Assembly (NCBI GenBank): GCA_015227615.1
Contig: JAALGZ010000108.1
Span: 1 to 28,704 of the forward strand
Direction of reading: 5' to 3'
DNA: 28,704 nt
Source: Labyrinthula sp. Ha
Lineage: Eukaryota; Sar; Bigyra; Labyrinthulida; Labyrinthulaceae
The notes under the pieces were generated by a model. It saw only the letters and a program-made list of their open reading frames with translations. It was not told the origin of the DNA and ran no database searches. The translations under genes and the position numbers were made by a program. How positions within the stretch are numbered: position 1 is the first letter of the stretch; each line of letters starts with the position of its first letter. Positions 1 to 10,600 of the stretch are shown one piece after another.

Positions 1-3000
1 TAAGGTATAAGCTTCTTGGAATTCAACGAAGATCTTTCCAATATATCTTAAGTGTAAGTCAACTATTTTTGCTTAGCCCGGTTAGCTCCATGAATTATTA
101 ATATGTCTGTGTGGAAATCTGTTTCTTAAAGGCACAGCAAGATAACTATAATATGGAAGAATAAAAGGAAAGCAAAGGTCAGCGTGGAGGTAGAAGACTC
201 TAAGTGCCTAATGAATCATTCAAATAAGAACTTTTCACAAATTTTCAGGTGAAATAATTTGGTATGTTAATTCATAATGCAAATATTAGCTACATATGGA
301 GATCATTGATGTCCATTTCCTAGTAGCCATCAATGAGTTAATGGCAACCATCTATATATAACCAGTAAATACATTATATCCGAACTCAAAGCTGAGTTAA
401 ATATAACACGTTTAGAGTAGTTCAAATAGTGCATAAACATCCATTGATACTTGCTGAAAGATTGAGAAAGTGCACAGGGCAGCAAAGGACAACCACATAT
501 ACTACTTCTACAACCAATAAGATTAAATCAGGAAGCAACGAATGCCAAAGCAGATAATATTACATGTTCAATAGATTTAATACCCCACCCAAAAAACACC
601 AAGGGAAACAGTGCTAGAGACATTATGCTGGTTGTTTTATAACACCAGTATTCCCGATTGATACAAGACGCATTTACCTACTAACATAGTTTAAGAGAAA
701 AATTTGTTATTGTTAGTATCCATTGCAACAGGAGAAGCTATACTATTTTTTAAACTTTATTCCAATCAAATGAAATATATCACCCAGCCTAGATAAAAAT
801 TTTTTTTCAGATTTAACAACGAAATCAATGGAACACCACAGTATAAAAGTGGAAAGCTTATTTAAGGAAATCACCGACATATTGACCAAATATTTATGAA
901 AGGGATGTTTGAAAAGGGGATGCTTAGTTTCCCTCAAATAATTAATATTCAAATAAAGACCATTTTGCTTGTAGGTACAGTAAGCCACCCTTATGTATAT
1001 AACCTTCACTATTATTTGATTCTTTTGAAATACTATCAACGGTTTTAAGGCTAAGAGCTTCAAATTTGTACAGAAGTAACTTTTAATTTATAATTTTGTG
1101 TCCCTTAATCAGTTTTTGATCCAAGATTACGGTGCTGTTATTATAGTTAGTTCCTCTTCAAAGCATCTCAAACTTTTTAATGCTTACCTATTGATCTCAG
1201 TATTTAATAGCTGATTATATATTATATACAAAGAGAGAAAGTTCTCTCAACTTCTCTCATCATTTTAGGAGAAGCAACTATCAAGAATAAAAGTGCAAGG
1301 AGACTGTAAGAATGAGAGAAATGTTAAGTTAAATGTACAGTAGAAGTCAAAGTAAATGTTTGTCACAGACCATGGACTAAAGTCCTAGGGCGCGGTGTCC
1401 AAAAACATTATTTCGTATGGGTTTTACTCTATAATATTTTTTTATCTGGAATTCAATATGTATTTAATAGATTCTATGTGGAAACTATATTTTAGTTAAT
1501 ATTTTAAAATTATAATACAATTATTCAGTTGTGTTTACAAGTTACTATGTAGTCGGTTTTTGGTTATACTTCTGTAAGCAATAATAAACTGTTAAACTAA
1601 ATTCCATTCTGTTTTCGCATATATAAGATCTGATTTTACTATCTGCGCAAACCTATTTACCTTAATTTGATATTTGTTAAAGTCCCAATGGGCTAGCCAA
1701 CCGCAATCCTGCATTAATTTAATTAACCAATCTTCCTAGTAGCCAATTTCCATTATTCTTCTTTTTTGTCAGAATGGAAAGTGAAGCAATGAGAAATAAT
1801 GTTTTTTTTATGGGCAGTAAAAATACAACTGGTACTTGATACACTCAGTTCCTTAACTAGATTCCAAAATTCTTATTTATTTATTAAGCAGAAATATCGT
1901 TAATGACTTATAGATTCAGTTAGAATTTAAGAATTAATCAGAAAATCTCTAGCAGATACATACAAGTATCTTTGCTACTAAATTTTATCATTACATTTGT
2001 TTTGCGTTTAGTAACTTAAATAACTTAGCTTGGGATATATTCATTTTAGGGATCTTCAAGAGTGGTTCCTATTTCTTTGGCTTAGAAAACCTGATTTGCG
2101 CTAATTGTCATAGGTAGTGTGGAAACTGAACAGCATGGTAATAACAGATGGCACACATTGCACTGAATGCGTAACAGCTTGCATGAGGGCAATACTAAAC
2201 CCTGAAATTATATAAGCAAGAAACAGGGAGTATGGTTTTATATTAAAACTAATTTGAACTGTTTCCTTCTGGAAATACATGTTTTTTACGTGGTATGAAG
2301 CAATGAGTACTAAAAGATACTTGAGCCACATGGTCAAAGCATCTAAAGCCACAGCTCATACCTGGTGGATTTTCGTTTTCCTCCATAGACATTCAAAACC
2401 ACAATTGAAAACTACCTTTCAGAAATTTTGAGCGTATCATTTAGATAATGAAGAAAATTTTATTTGCGACTCTAAATAGAAGTCATCAAATTAGCTTTTT
2501 TTGTTTTAAGGACATAAATGGAAACTTAGCACCAAGCAGAGAATAAGCCCTGAGTTATGGGGAAATTGAATTGAATATGTATTCAAATAAGCTACTTAGT
2601 AGATAGACTCATTTAGTCATCGACTCAATTTTTCGCGGAAACAAATTAAGAAATTAATTCTTGATTGTTAATATAGCTCATCATAGTTTCAGAAACATAA
2701 TAGATTTGTTAATGCTGACTCTATCTACTTAAGGCACGTTTTTAGAAATATTCGCAATTATTGCTGAAAATTGAAACTAATTGGTAAAATGTGTAAAGAA
2801 TAGAGTTAAGTTGGGAATAATCAAAACAAGATCGGGAAAATGAAGTCGCAATCTATTGACTGCAGTATTATTAGAATCAATTGCACCTTGTCGAAGTCAC
2901 ATGGTTAACTATTGGCTGTAAGTTTCTTTTGTTGCTTTATTTCATTTGTTTTTTTTTTCTTGACTAGATATGCTTGTCACTTGATACGGTCGGAACTCGG

Positions 3001-3393
3001 AAGTCAAGAAATGTTTGTTCATACCCAGTCATGTTACTTTTTCTTGAAAAAGTTTTTCTACAATTAACTCTCTTCAGAAGTGCCCAAAAAATTAGTATAT
3101 TTGTATTATATTCTATTCAAATACAAGATTACTGTATTTTGAAGATAAACATTTCGGGATACTGAGACAATATATATTATATCTAAGAAATGTTAAGTCT
3201 CATCCCGTTAGTAAAAAATACACTCTTTTTTCTCCTAATAATAGATATAACAGATTTCGAGACGGAGAAAATGAATGTCCGGGAATACATATTTTGAATA
3301 TATAATTGAACTGAATTACGAATAATCGATATAGAATCCCAAATTAGGAAAGAACTGTTTACAAATCAAAGAAATATAGAAGTAGAAGAACAA
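1..3393. other. Gene desert, left flank
   Basis: I see no supportable gene here. Open stretches at about 743-1063 (-) and 2101-2352 (-) begin with non-ATG codons, are rich in hydrophobic residues, and resemble no family I know. Base composition is less AT-rich than the neighbouring sulfotransferase gene. The promoter of sulfotransferase copy 1 should lie in the last few hundred bases, but I recognise no motif there. Confidence 0.6.
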
Positions 3394-5247
3394 ATGACAG
3401 AATCCTCAATAAAAAAATACTTTCCAAATATTCGATACTGTATCCCATGGGTTGTTGCTGTTGTTCTTTTTATTTTTTTGAATGTAAGTTCGATCTCGTG
3501 GAATCCTTTTCAAGTAGAAGAGAAAAGTTTTCAACCAACAGGAAACTTATTTTTATCTGAAGAAGAAAGAAAAAGATTACGTATGAATAAATCAAGAAAT
3601 TCATATTTTATATTAGATATTGATATTGAAACTCCTTCTCAAAGTTCACCTTTAAGAGTTTGTAACTTATTTAGTAATGAAGTATCAAATTGTCTTCCTT
3701 TACTTTCAAAGAATATTTTAACAAAATATACAAATGAAATTTTTATATATTTACCAACTTTTCCAAAATTTATAAAAAATTGTAATAATATAAATTTTTC
3801 AAAAGAACACTTTTATTCAACACTTGAAAAAGTAATTAATAGAAATAATAAACTTCAATTAAAATATGTTTCAAATTTAGAAGATAATATTAATCTATTA
3901 TTAGATTCAAAAGAAAATTTATTTTGTAGTGAAGTTTATACATTTTTTATTTTTATTCTTTCAAATATTCAAAATAATTTTAATAATATAAGAATAAATG
4001 TTGAAGTTTCTGAACTAAAACAAGAAATATTATTTTCTTCTTTAATTGAGGAAAATAAACTAAGTTTAAATATTTCTTCTTTACTTTCAAGTTCATTTAT
4101 TTCTTTAACTGAAAATATTTTTGATACATCTATTTATAAAAATCTTTTTACTATTAGTTCATATTTAATAAAAGATAATATTGAAGAAAAACCAAAAGAT
4201 AATACTTGTAAAAATCAAAAATATTCAGGAGAAAGTTTTTGTTGTTATAAATATTTTGAACATTTTGAATGTATGCCAAATACAATATTATTAGGTGTAC
4301 AAAAAGGTTCAACTGGTGAATTAGCTCTTTGGATGTCTAAAAATCCAGAAATAACTAGATATGGATCAGAAGTTCATTTTTTTGATAAAGATCTTGAAAA
4401 AAAAACACCTTCTAGTTTTTCAAATGAAAGAATAAATATTCTTGAAAGTTATAAAAAAGGAAAAGATACACCAGCAGCAAAATTAATGATACCACCAAAA
4501 CAAGAAAAAAATATTATTTCTGAATATTTATTTCAAATAACACGTTCTGATAGAAAAAGAAGAATAAGTGGAGTTCAAGTTAAAGATCTTTTAGATAGAA
4601 AACAACTTTTATTTGAAAAAACTCCTGCTTATTTTGATGAAATACATCCAAAAGATTTATCTTCAGCTTTAAAACAAACTTTTAATCCACAAGTTCTTGT
4701 TATTTTAAGAGATCCAGCAACTAGGTTTCATTCAGCATATTTTCATAATTGTAAATCAAAACCAATAATATGTGATAAAAATGGTTTTACCATGTTCACT
4801 GATAATGCTTTAGCAAGTAAAAAAAAATCTAATGCTGGTTTAAGAGCTTTATCTTATGGATTATATTATTTATTTCTTGAGAGCTGGATTGAAGAATTTT
4901 CTTCACTTGGAATAAAGTTTATGATTTTATTTACAGAAGAGTTTAAAAAAGATCCTTTTAAAACAATTTGGAACTTAGAAACTGAACTTAATATTGATCA
5001 TTTTAATTATAAAGAAGGAAATCATGTTCAAAAAGTAAATGGATATTGGATTATTTCAGAAGGAAGTAAAGCAGTTAAAGAAAGTAAACCAGAAACATAT
5101 TTTAAACTAAATGAATATCCAGAATATGAAATTAAACTTAAAAACTTTTATAATAGATCAAACTCTAAGCTTAAAATATTATTAGAAAAAAAAAATAAAA
5201 CTGGTGAAATATCTTTAGTAAATAGTTTTCCTGATTGGTTGAATTAA
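3394..5247 (+). CDS. Golgi-type membrane-anchored sulfotransferase, copy 1 (heparan-sulfate sulfotransferase-like)
   Basis: A 617-residue PAPS-dependent sulfotransferase of the NDST/3-OST-like family (Sulfotransfer_1). It is predicted to be a type II Golgi membrane protein that sulfates glycans. A short cytosolic tail is followed by one transmembrane helix (about residues 16-31) and a long, low-complexity, very AT-rich luminal stem (about 32-290). The catalytic domain runs from about 295 to the end. The 5'-phosphosulfate loop is GVQKGSTGEL (301-310). EVHFFD (326-331) carries the likely catalytic Glu326. EKTPAYF lies at 408-414, and the 3'-phosphate site is LVILRDPATRFHSAY (435-449, with Arg439 and Ser447). 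The start is the first ATG, directly before the membrane anchor. The stop overlaps that of the convergent methyltransferase gene by 4 bp. From base 3455 on it lies in an 1835-bp inverted duplication. The family is clear; the acceptor is unknown. Confidence 0.92.
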   Translation: MTESSIKKYFPNIRYCIPWVVAVVLFIFLNVSSISWNPFQVEEKSFQPTGNLFLSEEERKRLRMNKSRNSYFILDIDIETPSQSSPLRVCNLFSNEVSNCLPLLSKNILTKYTNEIFIYLPTFPKFIKNCNNINFSKEHFYSTLEKVINRNNKLQLKYVSNLEDNINLLLDSKENLFCSEVYTFFIFILSNIQNNFNNIRINVEVSELKQEILFSSLIEENKLSLNISSLLSSSFISLTENIFDTSIYKNLFTISSYLIKDNIEEKPKDNTCKNQKYSGESFCCYKYFEHFECMPNTILLGVQKGSTGELALWMSKNPEITRYGSEVHFFDKDLEKKTPSSFSNERINILESYKKGKDTPAAKLMIPPKQEKNIISEYLFQITRSDRKRRISGVQVKDLLDRKQLLFEKTPAYFDEIHPKDLSSALKQTFNPQVLVILRDPATRFHSAYFHNCKSKPIICDKNGFTMFTDNALASKKKSNAGLRALSYGLYYLFLESWIEEFSSLGIKFMILFTEEFKKDPFKTIWNLETELNIDHFNYKEGNHVQKVNGYWIISEGSKAVKESKPETYFKLNEYPEYEIKLKNFYNRSNSKLKILLEKKNKTGEISLVNSFPDWLN

Positions 5248-5289
5248 TTTTTTAACTCTTTGAATACTGTAATCAACTCTATATGTTCT
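3455..5289 (+). repeat. Left arm of an 1835-bp inverted duplication (source arm)
   Basis: This segment is the reverse complement of 10772-12606, with equal length and no indels. I compared the arms line by line and found three differences: 3497/12564 (Ser versus Leu codon), 4242/11819 (synonymous Cys codon) and 5188/10873 (Lys versus Glu codon). Identity stops abruptly at both ends. The arm starts inside the transmembrane-helix codons of the sulfotransferase. It ends 14 codons into the 3' end of the convergent methyltransferase gene. Because only this side holds the rest of that gene, the left arm is inferred to be the donor. Confidence 0.97.
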
Positions 5290-7158
5290 GTATGTGGAAA
5301 CATATCAACAGGAATTGCCTCGACAGGATAAAAAGGTTTTCCAAGTCGATTCTTTGTATTTGTTGAAGCACATAAATCTTTTGCATTTTCAATAAAACTT
5401 CCTTTTGGATTACAAGAAACATAAATTAAAGTCCTTATAAAACTTGAAAGACGCAAAATTCGCAAGACGCTTTTTTGTAAACCAGGTCTAGCAGGATCAA
5501 CAATGGCAACAACTTCTATTTCTTCATCTTCAATACTTTCTTTTAAGATTTTCTTCATTCTTTCTAAATTTTCCTTTTCTATAGTTGGTAAATTTTCAAT
5601 AAACCTTTTGTTTTCTTCCATTTTTGCAGTTTTATTATATTTTTGTCCTGGTTTTACACATAAATCACCCAAAACATCTTCTACTTTAGCACTAACAAAG
5701 AAAGCGTCATCTTCCATATGATTCAGTTTTGCATTCTCTCGTGCATCTTCGATTGAACTTTGATTGAAATCAATTCCTAAAACTTTGACAACTTCCTTCT
5801 CTAATAATTTCTTCATATTTAACCCTATTGTTCCAGTTCCACAACATACATCAAGAATCAAAAGTTTATTTTTCTCTGAATGCTTTTCTATTTTTTCACT
5901 AATTTTTTTGTATAATTTTTCAGCTCCAAATTTATTTGTTTGAAAAAATGCACCAGGTGAAACTATGAATTTCTGTCCGTTAAGTGTCTGCATCAAATAC
6001 TTATTTCCAAAAAATAAGTCAAAAGTTGCATTTTCTTGTACAGAATGTCCATTATAAAAAGTAAAACCAACAGAGGATACTTTCAAATATTTAAATTCTT
6101 TTTCAAAAAGTTCGCTTTTTATTTTCTCTGCTAGTTGTTTAAATTCATCATTGTCTTGAACCTGTTTTTTAGTTGGGTTCTCAATATTTATTAAGTTTGA
6201 TGTATTTATTTGAAACAAAAGTAAAAGATCAGTATCACTTTGTCTAATAGTCAATTGTCTTAAAACCCCTTTTCGTGTTTTTGGATCATAAACCTTTTGA
6301 TCTTTTAATATTTCTTGTACTTTTTTTGTTACTAAAATCATTTCTTCAGAAACAATTAAGCAATCTAAAGTAGCTGAAAATATTTTTGAATTATGAAAAC
6401 CACCTGAACGAAAACCTAAGACAAGCTTATTTTTTTCATCCACTCCAAAAGTAAATTCACATTTATTTCTATATCCTTTCAATATAGGAGACTCAACTAT
6501 TTTTTCAACTGGACAAGCACATTGAGATATTTTTCCTGTATTATAATTATCCAAGGTATCCAATTTTTGTCTTTTTGCTTCTTGAAATTTTTGTTTTTCT
6601 TCTTTTGTTTTTGTTAAATAATCTTTTTGATACCAGAAAGGAAGATTGTCCAATTTTTTTCCACAGAGTTTAGTTTCAAATTTTACAGATTCTTTTTTAA
6701 ACTTTTTTAAAACTTTAACTATATCTCTTTGTTTTTTCCTTATCTAATAGATAAAACAATAAAAAAAGTACTTGTTCTTCATAAGGAACTTCTCTAAGTG
6801 GTGCAACAGCATCTTCAATACAAGTAACTTTTGTTTCAGGAATAGGTTTTCTTGATTTAAGTGTTGGATCATGATCATTAACTATAAATTGTTTTTGGTT
6901 AACTTCATTTTTCAATGTTGGAAGAATAGTTTTTGCTTTTTCCAATTCTTCTTTTGAGTGGAAGGAAATAACTGCAAAATCTTCTCGTGGTGGTTTTTTT
7001 AATGACTTGTAAGATTCAGAAGGGAGACCTAGGATAATTTTTTAAAAATTATTACCATTTGTAGTTAAGAGTTTAGTCAATGTTTTTTTTGAAGCGTTTT
7101 TTCCGACATTGTTCAAGATTATTTTCAAGGCTGGAGTAAGTGGAAGGCTGTTTGACAT
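5244..7158 (-). CDS. TRMT2A: TRMT2A-type tRNA (uracil-5-)-methyltransferase, three exons
   Basis: A SAM-dependent enzyme that makes 5-methyluridine in the tRNA T-loop (U54). Exons on the minus strand are 7056-7158, 6772-7028 and 5244-6743. Splicing gives 619 residues. Residues about 10-90 look like the family's RRM domain. DAVAPLREVPYEEQ follows and matches the family motif just before the catalytic part. The SAM loop DVCCGTGTIG is at 418-427, DPARPGL at about 536-542, the catalytic Cys564 in YVSCNP, and the likely general base Glu609 in HTEHIEL. An acidic/basic insert sits at about 481-530. The ATG at 7158 is the first in its frame after an in-frame stop. Intron 2 restores PYEEQ-IRKKQ and the reading frame, so no frameshift need be invoked. 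The stop overlaps that of the sulfotransferase by 4 bp. The gene shares a 97-bp promoter with the divergent gene at 7256. Confidence 0.95.
6744..6771 (-). other. 28-nt intron 2 of the TRMT2A-like gene
   Basis: On the minus strand this reads GTACT...TATCTATTAG. Removing 28 nt joins the frame ending PYEEQ to the frame IRKKQRDIVKVLKKF. That recreates the family's uninterrupted sequence and shifts into the main catalytic frame. Left in, it leads to a stop 41 bases downstream. Boundaries rest on frame, splice consensus and family homology, not on RNA data. Confidence 0.9.
7029..7055 (-). other. 27-nt intron 1 of the TRMT2A-like gene
   Basis: On the minus strand this reads GTAAT...TTATCCTAG. It is a multiple of three but contains an in-frame TAA, so retention would truncate the protein. 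Splicing joins KLLTTN-G to LPSESYKSLKKPP across the RRM-like domain. It shares the pattern GTANT...TTATC...TAG with the other two introns. Confidence 0.88.
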
Positions 7159-7255
7159 TTTTCTTAATTTTTCAGTAATGCACCATTGAAGTCAAATGAC
7201 AATTTCCTCAACAGTGATGCATTACCACAGAGATAATATAGGAACTGAATAGAAA
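7159..7255. promoter_or_regulatory. 97-bp divergent promoter with an inverted 11-mer
   Basis: This is the whole gap between the start codons of the TRMT2A-like gene (-) and the Lys/Ser-rich protein gene (+). It holds GTAATGCACCA (from 7175, + strand) and the near-identical GTAATGCATCA on the opposite strand (its core reads TGCATTAC at 7218-7225 on +). That is one match for each gene in opposite orientation. A TATA-like stretch (ataatata) lies about 20 bases before the plus-strand ATG. A four-codon upstream ORF precedes the minus-strand ATG. Promoter function is inferred from position. Confidence 0.55.
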
Positions 7256-7693
7256 ATGCAAAACAACTACAATCCAAATAATCAGGGCTATCCCGCAGGG
7301 CACCAACCCAATAATGTATTTTTTATTATCTAGTTATTTTAGGTTATTCAAGGACAGTATATAGATCCAAATCAGCAGCCAAACACCTCAAATAGACCTG
7401 TTCCCGCCTATGCTTCCCGCCCTGGTTACTATCCCCCTTTGAATCAACAACAAGTACATGGAGACAGAATGAATTTAACACCAGCACAAATGGCAGCAGG
7501 AGCTGTTGCATTAGGAGGTGCAGGATATGTTGGTTCAAAGATTCTAAAAAAGCAGAAGAAGAAATTTAAACATCATAAATTTTCAAAGAAGGGAAAGAAA
7601 AGTAAAAAGAAGAAAAAAAAGAAAAGATCTTATAGCTCTTCAAGTAGCTCATCCAGCTCAAGTAGTAGTTCAAGCTCAAGTAGCTCTTCTTAA
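7256..7693 (+). CDS. Small Gln/Asn-rich, Lys-rich, Ser-tailed protein, two exons
   Basis: Exons 7256-7315 and 7343-7693 give 136 residues. The order is: an Asn/Gln/Pro/Tyr-rich low-complexity N-terminus (1-70, prion-like composition); a small Ala/Gly helix PAQMAAGAVALGGAGYVG; a Lys-rich basic stretch (about 93-116); and Ser-Tyr followed by a run of 19 Ser to the stop. The Ala/Gly-then-Lys layout recalls glycine-zipper-like segments in fungal and protist low-complexity proteins, but I assign no function. The Ser run could be a phosphorylation target and the Lys run a nucleic-acid or nuclear-localisation element. The ATG at 7256 is chosen because it begins a frame that a 27-nt intron joins cleanly to the main frame. 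The contiguous frame alone has no ATG until residue 63. Confidence 0.75.
7316..7342 (+). other. 27-nt intron of the Lys/Ser-rich protein gene
   Basis: The sequence is GTATT...TTATCTAG...TTTTAG. It carries an in-frame TAG if retained. An alternative 3' site at the inner CTAG (18 nt) would give a stop straight away, so the distal TTTTAG is preferred. Splicing joins GHQPNN to VIQGQYIDPN, keeping the same Asn/Gln/Pro-rich composition on both sides. Confidence 0.82.
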
Positions 7694-10600
7694 TTTTTAA
7701 TTTTCTTCGTGTTTGTCCTTTGTTACAAAACGCATGTGATCTCTTGTATACCAGTCTCCTCTTTCTTAAAGTACTTAGGAAAGGTATAATTCTTCCAACT
7801 TTTGTTTTTTTACTTCTCTTAGTTTTCTATTATATATTTTAATCTATTTAATAGGCTAATCCTTGTTTTTTAAACATATATGAATGTACTCAGTATGATT
7901 TCAGTGTTTTGGAGAAACTGATCTTGTTGATATGTTTTCTCAGTATAAAGAACTTAAGTTAATGATAAATCCCTTTAGAAATTTTTAGCACGTAGGTTTC
8001 CTCAATTGGCTTATAGAAAGTTAAAACTGCCTCAAAGATCCACTCCATAGTAACAAGTTTAAGACCATGGATATAGTTTTACTTGTTATGGATTGTTCTT
8101 TTTGTTAAGTTTTCTCCTGACATCTTAGATCACAGATATTCGGGAAGTAATATAATACCAAGAAATATGTATTAAAGGGCTCATAGTAAACTTTATAACT
8201 CTCTGAGACCTCAAATATCTTTTAATTCTTTGAAATCTGGACTGCTTATGATAATTCTCATGCAGCTGAGTACAGAACAGTACGTCAGTGTATTAGAGAT
8301 CGACTAAATAGGGTATCTACAAGTTAGAGATCAGCAGTTCAATTTTAGAAGTTTTTTTATCAACATTCTAAAAGAATAATTTAAGCTCTGATTAAGAAAC
8401 CAATAGAACTATGCTTTGAAGTTGAACTTCCTGTTGCTTTGTAACCTAAAGTTCTAATATGTCAAACTATCCAAATGAACTGTTAGACAGTATCTAGCGA
8501 TTACAACTCCTAGAGAACCAGAGGATCCCTAAAATAGAAGTAGAGGCTATAATATCCTATCTTCATTTACGCATGTTTGAAGGGAGACTGAAACAGAATG
8601 GAGAAAAAAAAAGAAACTTTTGCAAGGGCAATGTAATAGGAAAAGGATCAAATCTCAAGGTTTCTTACTTGCAACTACATTGGTACCTTGGGGAAATTAG
8701 TGAAATGGAGTTTGAAGTACCAAGAGAAATGAAATAATTGAAGAAGGGTGTCTTCCAGATAAATACATACAGTACCTAGGAGCAAATGAGAAACTCTTTT
8801 TGAGGTAGCTACGGTATATTCGTATGGTAAATCTCTGTCGGTCCTTATCATAAGATTTGGGAGATGCGGAGAAATTTGTGTAGAGCATAACCAGTGCCTA
8901 CGGTAAGAGAAACAAAACAAGGAAGATATAATATAATTTTACTAGTTAGTGTATCCAGTCTAGTGACCTTTTTTTGTTGTTTTAGATTTATCAAGACCAG
9001 AAACTTGAATAAAATAATTCCGTAGAAGACAAAGATTAGGGGTACAGTTATAGGGATACATAACAAATCAATAGGTTGACTCTAGGTAGAGCTTTTGAAG
9101 ACGTTTGAGCAAGAAATAATAATAATATGACATTTTTATTGTTTATACAGAGCTGCATAAATATTTAACAGAATCAACGAAATATACCTTGGGTTGGAGT
9201 AGATAGACAAGTAAATGTCCGTATCGCCTATATCTATATAAGTATACTTATACATGATTATATTAACCTGAAAAAACTTGAAGAGAGCTTTAAAATGAAA
9301 TAAGTTGTGTCTTCTAACTCCTAGTATATATGGAGACATCGAAGTTTTAAGATTTGTTGTTCCCGGTGCCTGTGTATTAGTTGAGAAGTACTATGTGAAC
9401 TTGCAACTCTTGTGCCGTAAGGTAACATTGCGTTCTATATAAAGTGTAAACAGTCAGTAAGGAAAGAGTCATGCACTTGACCGATTACTGTCTGACTGTT
9501 GTATGTAGACTAGTACTTAGTTAGTACTTGGAATATTATCATAAGAGCAATAAACTCACTTTGAGATCACCTCAATCTTTCCAAATTATGGAGTTATTAT
9601 AAGTGAATGTGTATAAGGTGTATTTACTAAATGAGATAATGCAGCTTGCAGGTAGGAGTAAGTTCTAATATCTTGAAATTGACAACTTTTATGTCAATGA
9701 ATTATTAAGAACACAATTATACACACCTGGGAGTGTTCATAAACCAACTAACAATATATACTGTGCGGGAGAAAACTGGTTGAAGGTTCGCTGCAGAAGG
9801 CTTGAATACCAGGATGATACATGGGAGAAATAATTCCAAAACATAAACATATATATACATGAGTAAGTGGTGAAGTTCGTAAATAAAGCACCTACACCAA
9901 TATTTGCAAGATAAAAGATATTCTCAGATCAGAAAAAAACAAAGGTTTTTAGACTAAGATAAAATTCTCTTAGTTGAAAGACAAAGGGGAATTATTACTT
10001 TACTGTATGAGTGTTAGGATTGAAGTAATGGAGCATGAAATAAAGGAAATTATTTTTCATAGATTTCAGGATAGACATAAATTAAAAAGAATTCACAGAC
10101 AAAAAATTCTCTAGCACTCTTATTTTGACAGTGTCAATAATTTTTTTTTCAAAAAGAAACTGACAACGAGGATGTTAAAGCTAAAGAGTATAGAGTTGTC
10201 AATAGTATTAGGAGTTTTGAACTAGATGCTAAGAAGCTATAGTATATAAAATAGAGTAACATTTACTAAGGTTAAATAAAATTACCAAAGAATGTTGTGT
10301 GTTTCCTTCGATGCTCAACTACGAAAATAAAGATTGATTATCAATTACGTTGCTCAATACACAAACTTTTATGTAGAGATTAATGTTAATAATGTAGTAT
10401 ATATTGGTTTCTGGGGTAATTGTTTAGTCTTGGCATAATCTTATCAAGTAGAAACAGATAAGTATTAAAACTATTTATTATTGAAGAGCATAATTATATT
10501 CTTCAAATTAAATTGCAAGATAAAACTAGAAGAAATTTTAGAAATTAGACTTCTAATATCGACAGAAACCTTTCTAAGTTATGAAGAATAGTTTTGAAAA

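Noticed and set aside
743-1063. 106-codon open stretch on the minus strand
   Set aside because: It starts with TTG, has no ATG near its start, no recognisable motif and no intron-like gaps joining it to other frames. A chance frame in AT-rich DNA is the simplest reading.
2101-2352. Hydrophobic 83-codon minus-strand stretch
   Set aside because: It begins with a non-ATG codon and matches no family. Nearby GT...AG gaps of about 19 nt do not join it to further coding sequence.
3484-3514. GTAAGT...TTTTCAAG, a possible 31-nt intron just after the membrane helix of sulfotransferase copy 1
   Set aside because: Splicing would place a TAG stop at the junction, while the unspliced frame is open and conserved in both copies.
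6654-6945. Apparent frameshift and separate small gene upstream of the methyltransferase
   Set aside because: A 28-nt GT...AG intron joins the two frames and restores the family sequence, so this is one spliced gene.
9361-9560. TATATAA box followed by AATAAA, suggesting a solo LTR
   Set aside because: I found no matching ends, flanking duplication or coding remains, so no element can be defined.
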